From: Adiantum capillus-veneris
Taxonomy: Eukaryota; Streptophyta; Polypodiopsida; Polypodiales; Pteridaceae
Assembly: GCA_014529385.2 (NCBI GenBank)
Contig: CM043945.1
Coordinates: forward strand, 94,356,612-94,420,611
Reading direction: 5' to 3'
Length of the DNA: 64,000 nt
Shown here: one piece after another, positions 1 through 10,462 of the stretch
How the letters are laid out: every line of letters begins with the position of its first letter
Position numbering within the stretch: the first letter of the stretch is position 1
The notes under the pieces: model-generated
What the model saw: only the letters and a program-made list of their open reading frames with translations
Told to the model about the DNA's origin: nothing
Databases searched by the model: none
Translations under genes and position numbers: made by a program

Positions 1-368
1 TCAGCAAATCATTGGAGCCTTGTATGCATAGAATTGGACAAACAAGTGGTATGGACTATCAACTCCATACAAGCAACACATTCAGAGATAAAAGTGTAAG
101 TGTTGATAAAACCTTTAGTTTTTATTTGGGGTATGGTTGATGACCTGAATATTGTTAATAATAAATAACCTTCATTGTTCATAGATGTATAAAAAGATTA
201 CTTCATGTCTATGGAAAACTCTGTGGAAATCATGAACTATACAAGTCCACCTTTAAAGCTATCAAAGTGCTTAATCAGACAGATCCAAATTCCTGTGGTT
301 GGAGATGTTTTCTTCATGCGGAGTATATACTCCAAATTTTTTTTGCTCCTCATCCATTTATGTCAAAG
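1..368 (+). pseudogene. Ulp1-like (peptidase C48) cysteine protease, C-terminal catalytic half, partial
   Basis: Two exons can be read. Positions 1-95 are open and contain NHWSLVCIEL, the His-Trp motif of Ulp1/SENP SUMO proteases. A donor GTAAGT at 96 and an acceptor ending ATAG at 184 give an 89-bp intron, and the frame is kept into exon 185-368. That exon contains QTDPNSCGW, which has the Gln-x5-Cys-Gly spacing of the oxyanion Gln and the nucleophile Cys. A GT follows at 369. The Asp usually found in the (V/L)DS motif after the His is Asn here (TINSIQ), so activity is doubtful. The gene starts left of the window. C48 enzymes normally process or remove SUMO; plants also carry many transposon-captured copies, and this could be one. 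A matching N-terminal half lies inverted at 18245-18610. The family call rests on motifs alone. Confidence 0.55.
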
Positions 369-443
369 GTATTTCCTTGCTATGGTATGGACCAACATTA
401 ACGCTATTATTAATTAAAGTATTGACTACAAGTTAACCTAATT

Positions 444-986
444 TTGCAAAGGTACCGCGCTTCAATGATTCAACATCTACTATCTCTTTCAACCCCAAGA
501 ATTTTAGATAAAGAAGACAGTTTTGTTGACGACCATATTATAGCTTCAACAATGACCAGTTTTGTTGACAACCATATTATAGATACAGAAGAGGAAGTCA
601 GGCCAGTTTCCAACACCCTAAACCAAATTCCTCAAACTGATCCCATATTAGAGGAAAAGACACAGGTAAGCTTTGCAGTTGTAGCAGCTAAATCTTAAGT
701 TGGGGTTGAGCAATGTGAAGTAGACCAAGCCCCTAGAAATATAGATGTAAAATGCTCCTCAGAGACGAAGAATGCAACAATGGTTCTACGCCAAGTAGAG
801 GAGGATAAGGGAGTTCCAGGGGAGGAGGCCAATATTGCAAATCAAGGCCAGGAACAGACAACAGAACAGGTTAACAATTCGGCCATGGAAACACAAGAGT
901 CATGTACTACACAAGCACAAGAGGTGGATACCCTTGGCAATACACAAGGAAACATTGACATTCAACAACAAAATGTCAACATCTAA
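444..986 (+). other. Gln/Glu-rich open frame, possible downstream exon of the Ulp1-like gene
   Basis: One frame stays open for about 180 codons with a single TAA at 696-698. It encodes an acidic, Gln/Glu/Asn-rich sequence. A 13-residue duplication is visible (FVDDHII, then FVDNHII). An AG at 450-451 could act as splice acceptor from the exon ending at 368. However, phase-0 joining there leads into a different frame that stops after about 19 codons, so this frame may not belong to the same transcript. No domain is recognised. It could be a disordered C-terminal tail, a separate decayed exon, or a chance open frame. Confidence 0.3.
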
Positions 987-1591
987 AATGACCAGTATGG
1001 ACTCTTGCTTCAAGTAGATATGGTTGTTCTGGTAATATCCATCGTACTTAAATAAATGCTTTTTTGCTTCTAAATACTTATATGTATGCACACAATGATT
1101 ACAGAGACTAATTATCTTGGATCTCAATAGATTGCTACTGCTACGAGAGTCGTACAGTGTACATATAGAGTTCTCCGATTTACGTAGTTTTTGCTTGGGA
1201 AATGTTAGAGTATTAATTCGACCAGGCACAAAGTAATTTTTGAATTTTTTGATTCCAAGGTTTAGGGTTGCTATCTGGTCTTCAATGCAGGCCCATAACC
1301 TGAATCCCCTTGTTTCCATAGTTTGTAATTTGGCTGAAATTCAGAGATCGGATTTTTATTTTGTGTATAGTCAAAGAAATTGTAATACCATTGCGGGACA
1401 TTTCCACCCAACTAAAGCTAATGTACCACTTTTCTACAAGCCCTTTGAGCAGATCAATGTATCTTATGATGCTTTCAACACATTACTCTTCGCCCGTCAA
1501 GCAAGAAATAAAAGTTTACGGAGTCAATGTCGGCAGTCTCCTCCACTATGTCATGTTGAAGTTGCAAAAGATTGCATTGCTGCCTTACTGT
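987..1591. other. No gene seen; flank of element A insertion
   Basis: Short open frames on both strands show no recognisable domain. This is probably intron or 3' flank of the Ulp1-like gene. It ends abruptly at 1591, where the LTR of element A starts (TGATAGCC at 1592). The bases before it are pyrimidine-mixed and not a polypurine tract, so this is a true outer 5' edge of an inserted element. Confidence 0.5.
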
Positions 1592-4242
1592 TGATAGCCG
1601 TTTTTCGGCTCTTCGTAATTGTCACACTGAGTTACCTCACCCTACCAAAATCACCCAAACACTGTGGCTATCCCTACCATTTCACTGTACATAGGCATGC
1701 GTGAGTCACAGGACTTTTCCCATATCTTCTTAAAAAACCCTCAATTAGCTAGTCATTGGGCTAGTTGAGCCAAAAAAATAAAAAAATAATAAAAAATATA
1801 AGTATATTATGGCCCATTCGTATGTAAATATTTCTTTGTATATAGGGCCTAAATAAAGGATTTTTTCATAATTATTTTGGTATTTATTTAAATATTTCTA
1901 CCCAGGTGTGTGTTATTTATGCTCTGTACATTGCCTCACCATTACCACAATTTTTCTTACCATTTTTCATATTCTTTATTCCATATAGAAATATTTTCAT
2001 GTAAGCTTCTCTTATATTTGGTATAACTCCACCCCAACAAAAATCCAAAAAACTAGTTTTATATATGTGTATATTTTTTCACTATTGTGATTTTTCCCTT
2101 CCTACATCTATTTTGTTTTTTTTCTAAAAAATTAGAACACCAAAAATATTTATCTTTTTATGGTAGCCTCATAATGAGAGAGATTTCTTTTGACCCCTTT
2201 ATATTTTTTTCCACTTATATTATTTATATTTGACATGTACATATTTTTTAGACCCCTCAATATTTGATTTTCTTAGTTGTACTATTCACTTATATCATAA
2301 TCTCAACAATATCTTCAATTATAGACCTACCAAATAAGGTCAAGGGTAGGTGGCATGCATACATGCACTATGGAGGGCTCACTCTTGGAGGTATTCAAAA
2401 GAATCATCCAAAGAAGGACCCCACAAGGACCTTGTGCAGTGGAAAAAAACGGTCGGTTTTGCTGAATTTTTAAAGTTCACTTGCTCTCCGAATTTGAAAA
2501 GGTGATACAAACAAAAGTTGTAGCTCGTGGGCTGAACTTTTGCCTCAATTTTTTTCATATTTTTTTGAGCTACGAGCTGTGAGCTATGATTTTATTAGTG
2601 GACCCCAGTTTTCCCATGCTATGCAGCCACACTCTCTCTTCCACTTTATCATTTTCCTCTTTCACACACACTTCTCCACTCATCATCCCCACCTCTCTCA
2701 CCACTCCTCTCTGCACCCTACTCACCTTCTCCTCAACCTTGAAGAATAACAGAAACCATGGTAAACTCATACCTCCCACACACAATTCCATTCCAAAATT
2801 GACCACCTAGTCTCATTTTTCCTCCTCCAATTTACCCATATCTATCAAAAAAACCACAAAATTCAGCCTCTTCTCTAAAAATACAGCATCATGGTGGTTG
2901 ATTACTCAGCTTCAACTACCTTGTCTCTCAAGGAAGTTCAAGAGTGGACAAAAAATGTACCGTCAAAGCTAGTGGACCGTCAACAAGCGTCAAAATTGGC
3001 CCTACTCAAGACACTTGGAGCATCAACCTTGTAAGAAATCCACCTTTTCTTACCTCTTAAGAGTTTTTCTTCCTTATTTGTATCCTACATGGATACTCCC
3101 ATTGTAAATATCCAATTCCATTTGTAAATTAATACTAACTCTACTAACACTAACCCACTATGAAAAGTCCTATCACCTCCATTTCTCTCCTCTCTTTCCC
3201 CACCAACTTCTTGATAATTCCAAGCAAAAGAAATTAGATAAATTGCTGAAAATCTAACCCAACCATGGTTAGAGGAGTAACCCTAGCCTTCAAAATTGTT
3301 ATAAAAGGAGGGTGTAGCTAGCACAAAAAGGGGGGAGCCATAAGCAAGAGCACTATGATATAGCTTGAGAAGCCAAGCTCAACCTCTCTAGAAGGAGCTC
3401 TTGAGTGGAAGCTCATTGTCTTATGCATGTGCATGTGTTGTAATAGGGGATTAGCAAGGGAACTCTATGCCATTGTAAGAGAGAGAGTGATCATTCAATT
3501 GAGAGTAGGAAATCTATCATTTCTCCTACTAGTGTAAGCCCAACATTTGTTGAATCAAGGAGGGTGGATTTGGACTAAGGTTGGATACTTTGTCTCCCTT
3601 CCAACGTGAAGTAATGGACAACAATGATGCGTAAGTGTCTTGGTGTTTTTTGTTAGGTTCTTGATAGCTTGTCTCTGGTGTTGTCATCAATCTAGCCATA
3701 AATCCCACATACTGTAAGAGGGCGACAGGGTGGAGAGGACTCCCCTGGCCTTAAGACAGTGATTGGGGTGGCTTTTCTTGTGATGTGTTGTGGTGAAATT
3801 TACGCAAGCTATGTTGAACAAATACTAATTTCACTTTGATTTGTCATGACAGATTTGTAAGAAGGTATTAATGCAACAAGCACCCCCTCCCCCCTTTCTC
3901 TCTCTTTCTTAAATATATAGTTGTGTTTGCTTGATCATCGCCGATACGTTTCAAAGCAGCCCGAGCACTATCTCTCTCTTGTGTTTTAGTGTGTGAGAGT
4001 GTTCCATTGGTGTTTGGGTTAGTGTAAATTCCTTGCTTGTTTGTGGGTTGCTCTAACGATTCTCCTCTTTTGCGTCCTAGTTCGCTCTTAAACTAGGTGG
4101 TGCCCCTTGTGTAGTTGGGATTTGGCTGTGGGTTTGTTGTTTTGGTTTGTGTTGTGTTGTGCCCCAGCCCCATTGAGCAGCACGGGAGCCTTGAAGGGTG
4201 TCTAGAGGTTGCTCTTCTTGTTGCCCGCCCCGGACCGCCTCA
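1592..4242 (+). repeat. 5' LTR of element A (2651 bp)
   Basis: The boundaries are TG at 1592 and CA at 4242. They are supported by an almost identical inverted copy at 15017-17682 that ends at the same bases, and by a TGG-starting primer-binding site three bases downstream. The first 1 kb is very AT-rich. The right part holds a TATA-like box and short (GA)n stretches. The LTR is long for a Gypsy element but usual for Tat-type elements. The short ORFs inside it (for example around 2540-2810) are mirrored in the second copy and show no domain. Confidence 0.9.
3299..3308 (+). promoter_or_regulatory. Candidate TATA box of the A LTR
   Basis: TTATAAAAGG lies about 0.94 kb before the LTR end. The inverted LTR keeps the same motif near 15963-15972. 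The position fits an LTR promoter whose R/U5 would run to 4242. No other TATA-like motif in the right third of the LTR is as good. The start site itself cannot be seen. Confidence 0.35.
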
Positions 4243-4245
4243 AAT

Positions 4246-4263
4246 TGGTGCCCCCACTGAGGA
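4246..4263 (+). promoter_or_regulatory. Primer-binding site of element A
   Basis: TGGTGCCCCCACTGAGGA starts three bases after the LTR end. TGG is the complement of a tRNA CCA end. The first eight bases differ by one from TGGCGCCC, the complement of plant tRNA-Lys 3' ends. The match ends there, so the primer identity is tentative. Element B has the near-identical TGGCGCCCCCACGGAGGA. Confidence 0.6.
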
Positions 4264-4318
4264 CAAGCTTGTGTATGTTTTGTGAAGGCTCAACCTTTAG
4301 CATAATCAAGTAGCTTGC

Positions 4319-4531
4319 ATGAATCACGAAAATTTGTATGATCCCTTCATTCCGATTGCAAGGCAAAAGGTACACATAATTGTTAGTACTAAGTTGCAAT
4401 TTCAGCGAGTAATTCGTAGAATTTTAGGTCCTCTTAGGTTGGTAGAGATAAACGCATCAGTAAATCCTTTTATTTTGCCTCTCATTAGGTACGACCTTAG
4501 TTTGGACGTCTATATTTTTGTTTTGTTTTAA
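4319..4531 (+). CDS. Pre-gag small ORF 1 of element A (70 aa)
   Basis: The ORF lies between the primer-binding site and gag, on the gag strand. Its C-terminal two thirds align with the next ORF (4553-4771) and with the ORF at 45282-45524 of element B. The shared pattern is an initial PF, FQ-R in the middle, G--R--EI, then P-I-P-I-Y--S-DV--F-L to the stop. It has no signal peptide, long hydrophobic helix or zinc motif. Alternating hydrophobic residues suggest beta strands, which is inference. An identical-length copy sits at 14728-14940 minus. The function is unknown. Tat/Ogre elements are known to carry an ORF before gag, but I cannot say whether this is related. Confidence 0.6.
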   Translation: MNHENLYDPFIPIARQKVHIIVSTKLQFQRVIRRILGPLRLVEINASVNPFILPLIRYDLSLDVYIFVLF

Positions 4532-4552
4532 GAATTAAGTCATGCATAGACC

Positions 4553-4771
4553 ATGGATAATGGCATAGGAATACAGGTTTTTCCCTTTCATTTCACTCCA
4601 CACATTAGAGTAAACATTGCAATTAGTAGAAAAATCCATTTTCAACAACGTATGGTATTCATGTTTGGTGCCCAAAGAGTAGGAGAAATTCTCGTGTCAC
4701 CAAACCCTGTCATTCTACCTCTTATTGATTATCATAGGTCATTTGATGTGAATATTTTTATTTTGTTGTAG
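4553..4771 (+). CDS. Pre-gag small ORF 2 of element A (72 aa)
   Basis: It starts with MDNG and ends 84 bp before the likely gag ATG. It aligns over about 60 residues with the single small ORF of element B. Shared blocks include PFH-T--I--N, SRKI-FQQR, VFMFG--R--EIL and Y--SFDV--F-L. Codons for the same residues differ between A and B; SRK, for example, is AGT AGA AAA in A and TCC AGG AAG in B. That pattern points to selection on the protein. The ORF looks like a diverged tandem duplicate of the ORF at 4319. No known domain is recognised. Confidence 0.7.
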   Translation: MDNGIGIQVFPFHFTPHIRVNIAISRKIHFQQRMVFMFGAQRVGEILVSPNPVILPLIDYHRSFDVNIFILL

Positions 4772-4855
4772 AATAGATTGCAATTTAGAAAATATTATTG
4801 TGTAAATCTTTTAAAGAAAGAAAAAACAAAAACGCGTCACTTTGAAATCAATTCA

Positions 4856-7800
4856 ATGGAGAGCCAACGCCAAATGTCTGGATATCCTCTTTTCTTTGGA
4901 GAGCCTGGAGAGGATGCAGAATTATTTTTAGCGAATTTCAAGATGTCTTGCCGTATCAAGAGGATAATAACTGATCAAGAACGTGTAGAAATGTTTGAGG
5001 TGGTCCTTAGGAAAGATGCTAGCACTTGGTTTGACTCTTTGCATGAGGAAGTTAAGGGGAATTACACATAAGTTTTGAATCGTTTCAAGAAATACTTCTT
5101 TGATCCCCAAAACACTCAAAAATTATGGCAAGACATTATTTCTCATAAGCAAAAAGACTTAGATGACTACTACTTGTACAAGCAAGAGTTTCTACGTCTT
5201 TGGGCTCTATGGATACGAAATGTTGCTAACCCTGGTGATGGTGCAGAATTTCTAAAGAAGGAGAGGTTCATAGCCGGACTCTTTCCTGACCTTAAGGTAA
5301 AAGTTGAGGCGGGTGCACCTGCTACCTTTGATGCAGCTGAAACTAGGGCTGCTGAGAAATATAGGAAACTCAAGTGCTTAAGAGGAGAGGTTCCAATAGA
5401 AGGTCTTAGACCCAAAGGTAAGTCACAAGCATCAACATCGAGGGAGCTTCCTGAGGTAACGGCGGAAGTAATTGAGAAGTTAAACGAATCTTTAAGCAGC
5501 CTGTCAATTCACCTTGCACAAGCTGTAGGTCCAAAGGGACAAGCAAAGAAGTTTGAAGAGCGAGATCCACGACCTAGGAGAGTCTTGCAATGTTGGAATT
5601 GCGGAGAGTCTGGACATGGGATGTATAATTGTCCTTGGCCCCGTGGGGAGCCAGGGAGACCTAACTTGAATTACCCAGTGATGAATGCAGGAGAAGGAGC
5701 TGGTCAACAACCAAGGCTTCTACAAAGACCAAATGGACCAAGACCACCTTCACAAGGGGTAGAAGGAGTTCCACCTTTGCCAGATCCAAATGTGCATGTG
5801 GTAGAGGTGACAAACTCAAATGAGGTTGACATGGAAGCAAATGGCATTAAGCGTGGCGGAGGAAAAGGTAAAGAGAAAGAGGGTGTCCCATCACAGAGTG
5901 ACCATGGACAAGGCAAGAAGGCAAAGGAGACCAAGGAAGCTAAGAGGACTCGACGTCGTATCAATCTCCAAGACTTCCCTCTTGGACATGGTATGGCTCC
6001 ATACAACCTGTTGGAAGACATGCGAGGTAAGGGTCCTGATATCTCATGGCCTCAGTTTCTTGCATTATGCCCACAAGTTAGGAGGGATTTAACAAAGGCA
6101 GTTAGCACTAGGAGAAAGGTAAAAGAGAGTTTTCCTGTTGTAAAAATTGCACATGCTAAAATGAACGAGGATATTACACCTGTGCTAGATTGTTACATAA
6201 AAGGAAGATTGGTTAGGAAAGGTCTAGTGGATGGGGGTGCACAAATTTGCATCATGACAGAAGGGCTCATGCAAAGACTAGGCATACACATCCATGAGAC
6301 ACGTGAAATCAAAGTGAAAATGGCAAACAATAGCAAGGCTAGGTGCATAGGCATTTGTAAAAATGTTTTTGTGGAGGCCTTTGGCATTAAGAAGGCAGTG
6401 GATTTCTATGTCATGTCTACCAAGGGAAATGGTTACCCATTTATCCTAGGAAGACCATGGCTAATGAAAATGCGAGCTTTGCAGGATTGGGAGAGTGGAA
6501 AGCTAATTTGCAGGAATGACAATCACAAGAAGGTTGTCTTTGACATGAAGGAGCAACGCCAAGAGGAGCTCTATGAAGAATCATCTCGAAGTGAGATGGA
6601 AGAAGATTGGACTGAAAACACTTTAGAAGAAGAAAGTAGCGGCAGCATTACTGAAGAGGAGTCCTCCATTGAAGTCATGGGGGTAAGGTTTAAGCCAACC
6701 AACCAAGAGACCTCTTGTCAAGGCTTGGAGGAGGTAGGTCCTCAAGAGAACGAAGGTGTTCAAGATGAAGGGATGCTAGAAGGTATGTTGTCTACAACAC
6801 TTACAAAGGATGAAAGAGAGGAGTTCAAATGTGTGCTAAGGAAATTTCCGAGGCTTTTTGCTAAAGACTACACCGATGTGCGTGGAGTAGATGTTGTTCA
6901 ACACAAGATTGAGTTGAAGCCAGAGGCCACACCTAAGGCTCAAAAGCTACGAAGGCTAGGAGTCATTAAGGAGCAGGCTCTACTCAAGGAGGTAAGAAAG
7001 CTTCTAGCAGCAGGTTTCATTTATCCAGTGGAGAATTCAGAGTGGGTCTCTCCCGTTGTTGTCACTCCTAAGAAAAACGGCAAGTGGAGGGTGTGTGTGG
7101 ATTATCGTCCACTTAATGAGGCAACAAAAAGAGATCACTTTCCCCTCCCATTTCAGGATGAGATACTAAATGAAGTAGGTGGTCATGAGAAGTACATTGT
7201 GTGTGATGGCTACTCGGGTTACTTTCAAATAGGTATCGCATTGGAGGATCAATTGAAAAAAACCTTTATCACTCCTTGGGGTTGTTATGCTTTTAGAGTC
7301 ATGCCATTTGGCCTGACAAATGCTCCTGCAACTTTCCAACGCTTCATGAACATGGTATTTCAAGCATTCTTTGGAAAGTCCATTAGGGTTTTTATTGATG
7401 ATTTTTGCATTTATAGCTCAAAATCATTGCATCTACAAAGGGTAGAAGAAGGTTTAAAGAAGCTCTACGACATGGGAGGTCAACTCAACCCCGACAAGTG
7501 CCACATACGTGAGGATGAAGTGATCTTGCTCGGTCACAAGGTTTCCTATAAAGGCATTGAGGTGGATCCTTCAAAGGCAAAGGCTCTTATTGAGCTCCCA
7601 TCACCGAAGAATCTCAAAGAGGTCATATCATTCATTCAAAAAGTGAAGTATATGTCACGCTTTATTCACTTAGCTTCAGAGTTGCTTCATCCTTTGCAAA
7701 AGTTGACACAACAAGTAGAATTTGCATGGTCTCATGAGCTTGAAGAGTATTTTTGTAACATTAAAGTCATTTTGTCAGAGCTACCAACACTCATGCCTCC

Positions 7801-8155
7801 TTGTTGGGAGTACACATTCTTTGTTAGCTCTAGTGTTGGAAGGGAAACAATTGGTGCTGTGTTGCTACAACAAGATCCCCACAGTACAAGGATGCGACCC
7901 ATCTACTTTGCTAGTAGGGTCATGAATGCTTTGGAGAGAGACTACACAGAAGCAGAACTCATGATGCTTTCTCTCATGTTTGCGGTGAGAAAGTTTAGAT
8001 CCTACCTACTACCAAAACCTTTTGTAATTCTCACTACAGAAAATTTGTTCCCTTGGGTGTCATCTGAAATGAATCTTAGTACTAGGATCTCAAAGTGGAT
8101 TATGGAGTTGCAAGAGTTTCAATACTCTTTCAAACTCTTTCAAGGTAGAAGATAG
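4856..8155 (+). pseudogene. Element A gag-protease-RT-RNase H
   Basis: The start is the ATG at 4856, which aligns with the gag start of element B. The open frame upstream of it has no conserved residues. TAA at 5069-5071 interrupts the gag core, and the same frame then runs to 8155. Seen in order: retrotransposon gag helices; a CCHC knuckle at 5591-5632 (CWNC....H....C); aspartic protease VDGGA at 6227-6241; RT with FIDDF at 7390-7404 as the YxDD equivalent; and RNase H from about 7800. In the RNase H the usual first catalytic Asp is replaced (FFVSSS), as is known for the first RNase H of Tat elements. A tandem 10-bp duplication (8124-8133, 8134-8143) shifts the frame just before the stop at 8153-8155. 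Confidence 0.88.
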
Positions 8156-9620
8156 TGTGCGTGCACAATTGGCAGGGATTCTCACTTATAGGGTACATGA
8201 GAAAGAAATTAAGGTGCCTCAAGTAAAGACCCTACCATTGCCACCACCAAAAAGTATTCCCAATGCTTTTACCTTATTCTTTGATGGAGCTTTTCGACGA
8301 GCCACAGGGAAAGCAGGGGGAGGGCTAGTGTTGCTCAACCCAAGTGGAGAGGTGGTCATGAAAGAGAAGTTCAATCTACCAAGTTCAGCTAGCAACAATG
8401 AAGCAGAATACGACACACTAATTCATGGTTTGAAGATGTGCATTGGCCAAGGGATACAACGCCTCATGGTAAAGGGAGATGCACTTCTCATTGTTAAACA
8501 GATTTTAGGTATTTGGGCATGCAAGAATGAAAGCTTACGGACAAAGGTTCATGCCATTCGTAGATTGTTTAATCAATTTGAAGAAGTGCAACTATATCAT
8601 ATTCCTAGGAAACAGAATGAAGATGCCGATTTACTTGCACAGCAAGTAGTTACATGTGTTGAGAAAGAAGTGCAGGTCATCATGGTGGCAGCAACTGTCA
8701 AGCAACCGAGATACCAGGGATTGGAGTCATTGACTCCCATTATTAGCTACATTTTGGAGGGCAAGTTTCCACAAGACTTCACGAAGGCTCAGAAGAGGAG
8801 ACTCATGAAGAAGGCAAGCGCATATCTCTTCCTAGAAGGCTCCCTCTATCAAAGAGGGAGGGATCAAGTATGCAGAAGAGTACCAACTATTGAGGAAATT
8901 CTAGCCATTCTAAAAGGTTTGCATGAAGAAGCATGTGGTGGTCATTTTGCCCAAGAATTAACTGTGAAGAAGATTTTGCTTGCGGGGTATGTTTGGCCAA
9001 GTCTGCATGTGGATGTCCAACATTGGTGTAAAAGTTGTCACAATTGTCAGGTAAATGGGAATAGAAGATTGGTTTATGGTCCAAGGCAAATCGTGCTTGC
9101 AAATGGACCCTTTGAAAAGTGGGGCATTGATGCTATGGGTCCTCTGCCTAGGACAAAAAATGGTAAACTCTACATTCTAGTGGCTTTAGACTATATGACT
9201 AGGTGGGTGGAAGCACAAAGTGTGGCAAAGGTAAATGAGAAGACAGTGAGCAAATTTGTCTACACTCACATTTGTTGTAGATTTGGCACACCGTTGGAGA
9301 TTGTTTCTGATAATGGTCCAGGGTTTAGAAAGGGATTGCTCACAGAAGTCTGTGAAGAACTTCACATTCTACATCGTCACAGTACACCCTACTATCCCCA
9401 ATCAAATGGTTTGGTGGAGAAGGCTAATGGTGTCATTGCAGGAATCATTAGAAAGATGGTGAAAAACAAGACAAAGTTGTGGAATGACTTCTTGGATGGT
9501 GCCTTGTGGGCGTATCGAACCACATATAGGGAAGCCACGGAGTTCACACCATTTCACTTGGTCTATGGTCAAGAGGCTTTACAGCCAATTGAACTAAACA
9601 TTCCAACAATGCGACTTCAT
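8144..9620 (+). pseudogene. Element A archaeal-type RNase H and integrase (truncated)
   Basis: This is the continuation of the A polyprotein after the 10-bp frameshift. The second RNase H begins FFDGAF (Asp at about 8283) and contains NNEAEY and GD downstream, as in archaeal-type RNases H of Tat elements. Integrase follows: the HHCC finger (HEEACGGHF near 8920, C-x2-C near 9034), then the core with Asp in WGIDAMG (about 9121), Asp in SDNGPGF (about 9307) and Glu in LVEKAN (about 9411). All three catalytic acids are present. The reading ends near 9620, after the A-type IPTMRLH. The last few codons of the open frame are already element G read backwards. The C-terminal domain is at 17711-18240 minus. 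Confidence 0.88.
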
Positions 9621-10341
9621 GGCTCAACAAAATGGGTAGGTTTCTGACCATACATCAACTCAAAAGGCATATAACCAGTAACTGAGCTATGAGTTGTACG
9701 ATGAGCCCATTAAGCATAAGGCAATAACCTAGGCCACTCTCCCATTTTACCTTTGCAGGCCTTAGCCAAAGATTTAATGATAGCAGGATGCCCACACTCT
9801 GATTTACCATTTCCCTCAGGATTGTATGCAGTTTAATGAGAGCGAGTTTAATGCCCAATCTAGAGAAAAACTTCCTTGCTTTCTCAGCATCCAATTCACC
9901 CCTGTCCGCTATTATTTTCCCAACACAGCCATAACGGCTAATTACATCATCCAAGAGGAACTTACATACCACTTGTGTGATTTTTATTCTTAGAGCACGA
10001 CCTTCAACCTGATTAGTTAAATCTTCTCGTGCAAGAACTGTGTATCTCATTTTCCATAAACCCAATGGCATTGTAACCAAATCTACTACCCACTTATAAT
10101 GCACGGCTAGTGGGTAAGTAGGGTGCAACCCATCACAATGACGTACATTTGAATACATCTGACAGGTTTCACAAGACTCCACAAAGGGACATACATCTTC
10201 ATACATACCTTTCCACCAATAGCTCTCTTTCATTTTAGTAAAGGTGGCCCATACACCTCTATATTTAGCATAAAGACTCTCATGAAACTTTTTCATAAGC
10301 TCATTTTGAGCATCCTTATCATTCACGACTCTCAACGGCAT
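9621..10341 (-). pseudogene. Element G integrase fragment
   Basis: The frame reads through a zinc-finger end (CETCQMYS) and a core with VVDLVTMPLG, then IIADRG where the second catalytic Asp is expected, and then a badly eroded third block. Towards 9621, in another frame, YMPFELMYGQ marks the end of the core. Several frameshifts are present. The fragment ends where plus-strand A integrase begins. Confidence 0.65.
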
Positions 10342-10462
10342 TCAATTTCTTTGTTTTGGATGTTTCCATGAGTATCCATCTTTCAAAAAGTATCCATAGG
10401 CTTTTTTCTGTGTATTCTTTTGAACTCTTGATCTGTCCACCCTTCTTGCCTTGTCAAAGTGC

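Larger units (their letters stand above)
1592..9620 (+). mobile_element. Element A: Tat-type Ty3/Gypsy retrotransposon, 5' portion (LTR to integrase core)
   Basis: Order on the plus strand: 2.65-kb LTR, primer-binding site, two small ORFs, gag, protease, reverse transcriptase, RNase H, a second archaeal-type RNase H, and integrase. The double RNase H is the known hallmark of the Tat lineage. The element stops inside integrase near 9620, where minus-strand sequence of element G takes over. Its missing integrase C-terminus, polypurine tract and LTR lie inverted at 15017-18240. Coding damage is limited: one in-frame TAA in gag and one 10-bp duplication frameshift. Confidence 0.9.

Noticed and set aside
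2264-2810. Overlapping frames in the A LTR, mirrored at 16465-17011
   Set aside because: They lie in LTR sequence on both strands, have low-complexity Ser/Thr/His composition and no domain. Mirroring only reflects LTR identity.
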